A stretch of DNA of 6,035 nt from the NCBI GenBank assembly GCA_964482085.1, contig CAYZVS010000023.1:1-6035 (forward strand), written 5' to 3'. Of the stretch, positions 5,884 to 6,035 are shown piece by piece. The translations under genes and the position numbers were made by a program. Positions within the stretch are counted from its first letter, which is position 1. Every line of letters starts with the position of its first letter. Source of the stretch: CAIXDN01 sp964482085. Lineage in GTDB: Bacteria > Patescibacteriota > Patescibacteriia > 2-12-FULL-60-25. Below the pieces are notes generated by a model. It saw only the letters and a program-made list of their open reading frames with translations. It searched no databases and was not told the origin of the DNA.

Positions 5884-5932
5884 TAAAATTGTTTTTTTAA
5901 AAATTTCCCACGCTTCAAAAAAAATAAAAAAC
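5884..5932. repeat. Right copy of A/T-rich inverted repeat flanking the operon
   Basis: Positions 5884-5896 and 5917-5932 are exact reverse complements of 104-116 and 73-88. The order is that expected of an imperfect terminal inverted repeat. Between the blocks the two sides differ (CCCACGCTTC-like here against an accgcac-like segment upstream). Low sequence complexity limits the weight of this match. Confidence 0.4.
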
Positions 5933-6035
5933 GCAACGCACAGCCGACACGAAATGACACGACAACTCAGCAACGACAATGGTTTACAAGCACAGTGGAC
6001 AAGAACGCCAGCACCTAACAGCACCTACAATAAAT

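Larger units (their letters stand above)
5767..6035. other. Downstream non-coding spacer, C-rich and G-poor on the + strand
   Basis: I find no believable gene here. Between 5767 and 5880 I count about 33 C against 12 G, so the strand is strongly skewed, and G/C hairpins are scarce. No conventional intrinsic terminator is evident after the last gene; the T-run at 5892-5898 has only a weak A/T stem around it. The stretch contains the right copies of the repeats shared with the upstream spacer, and an internal direct repeat TTTACAAGCACA at 5806-5817 and 5983-5994. It ends in a sequence that loosely resembles one side of an integron attC site. Confidence 0.6.

Noticed and set aside
5884..5910. 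Intrinsic terminator after the last gene
   Set aside because: The only pairing around the T-run is a 5-bp A/T stem; there is no G/C-rich hairpin, so a terminator cannot be supported.
5718..6024. Two minus-strand open frames (5718-5960 and 5749-6024) in the downstream spacer
   Set aside because: The translations are Cys/Phe/Val-rich, reflect the C-rich skew of the other strand, overlap each other in different frames, and have no promoter or recognisable motif.

Overview
The window looks like a piece of a Bacteroidota chromosome, probably from the Chitinophagia/Sphingobacteriia-like part of the phylum. The DNA is AT-rich. The only promoter visible has the Bacteroidota-type TAnnTTTG -7 box. The genes start without Shine-Dalgarno sequences, and the proteins have the Lys/Asn/Ile-rich composition usual for this group. 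The assignment rests on these traits only; there is no rRNA or marker gene.

Layout: positions 1-245 are a non-coding leader with T-tracts, a perfect 12-bp inverted repeat and the promoter. Positions 246-5766 hold six genes on the + strand that are almost certainly one operon, because every junction is an overlap or a gap of at most 3 nt. The order is: (1) a membrane-anchored NMT1/THI5-type substrate-binding protein; (2) a second, diverged binding-protein homologue with no signal sequence and three C-terminal membrane helices; (3) an ABC ATPase of the NitT/TauT (SsuB/TauB) type; (4) a small ImmA/IrrE-like protein whose HExxH motif reads HLFGH; (5) the matching ABC permease; (6) a class I SAM methyltransferase that resembles histamine N-methyltransferase. 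Positions 5767-6035 are a C-rich, G-poor non-coding spacer that shares direct and inverted repeat segments with the upstream spacer.

Working together: genes 1, 3 and 5 form a complete importer of the nitrate/sulfonate/taurine/pyrimidine-precursor class, with the ATPase and the permease each presumably acting as homodimers. The substrate cannot be read from the sequence. The unusual part is the accessory set: a binding-protein fold predicted to lie in the cytoplasm on a membrane anchor, a probable pseudo-peptidase encoded between ATPase and permease, and a small-molecule-type methyltransferase translationally coupled to the permease. My inference is an import-and-modify or import-and-sense system in which a small, perhaps amine-containing, compound is taken up, detected on the inner face of the membrane and methylated. 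That is a hypothesis; only the transporter core is well supported. The flanking repeats leave open that the whole 5.8-kb block is a mobile or exchangeable unit.
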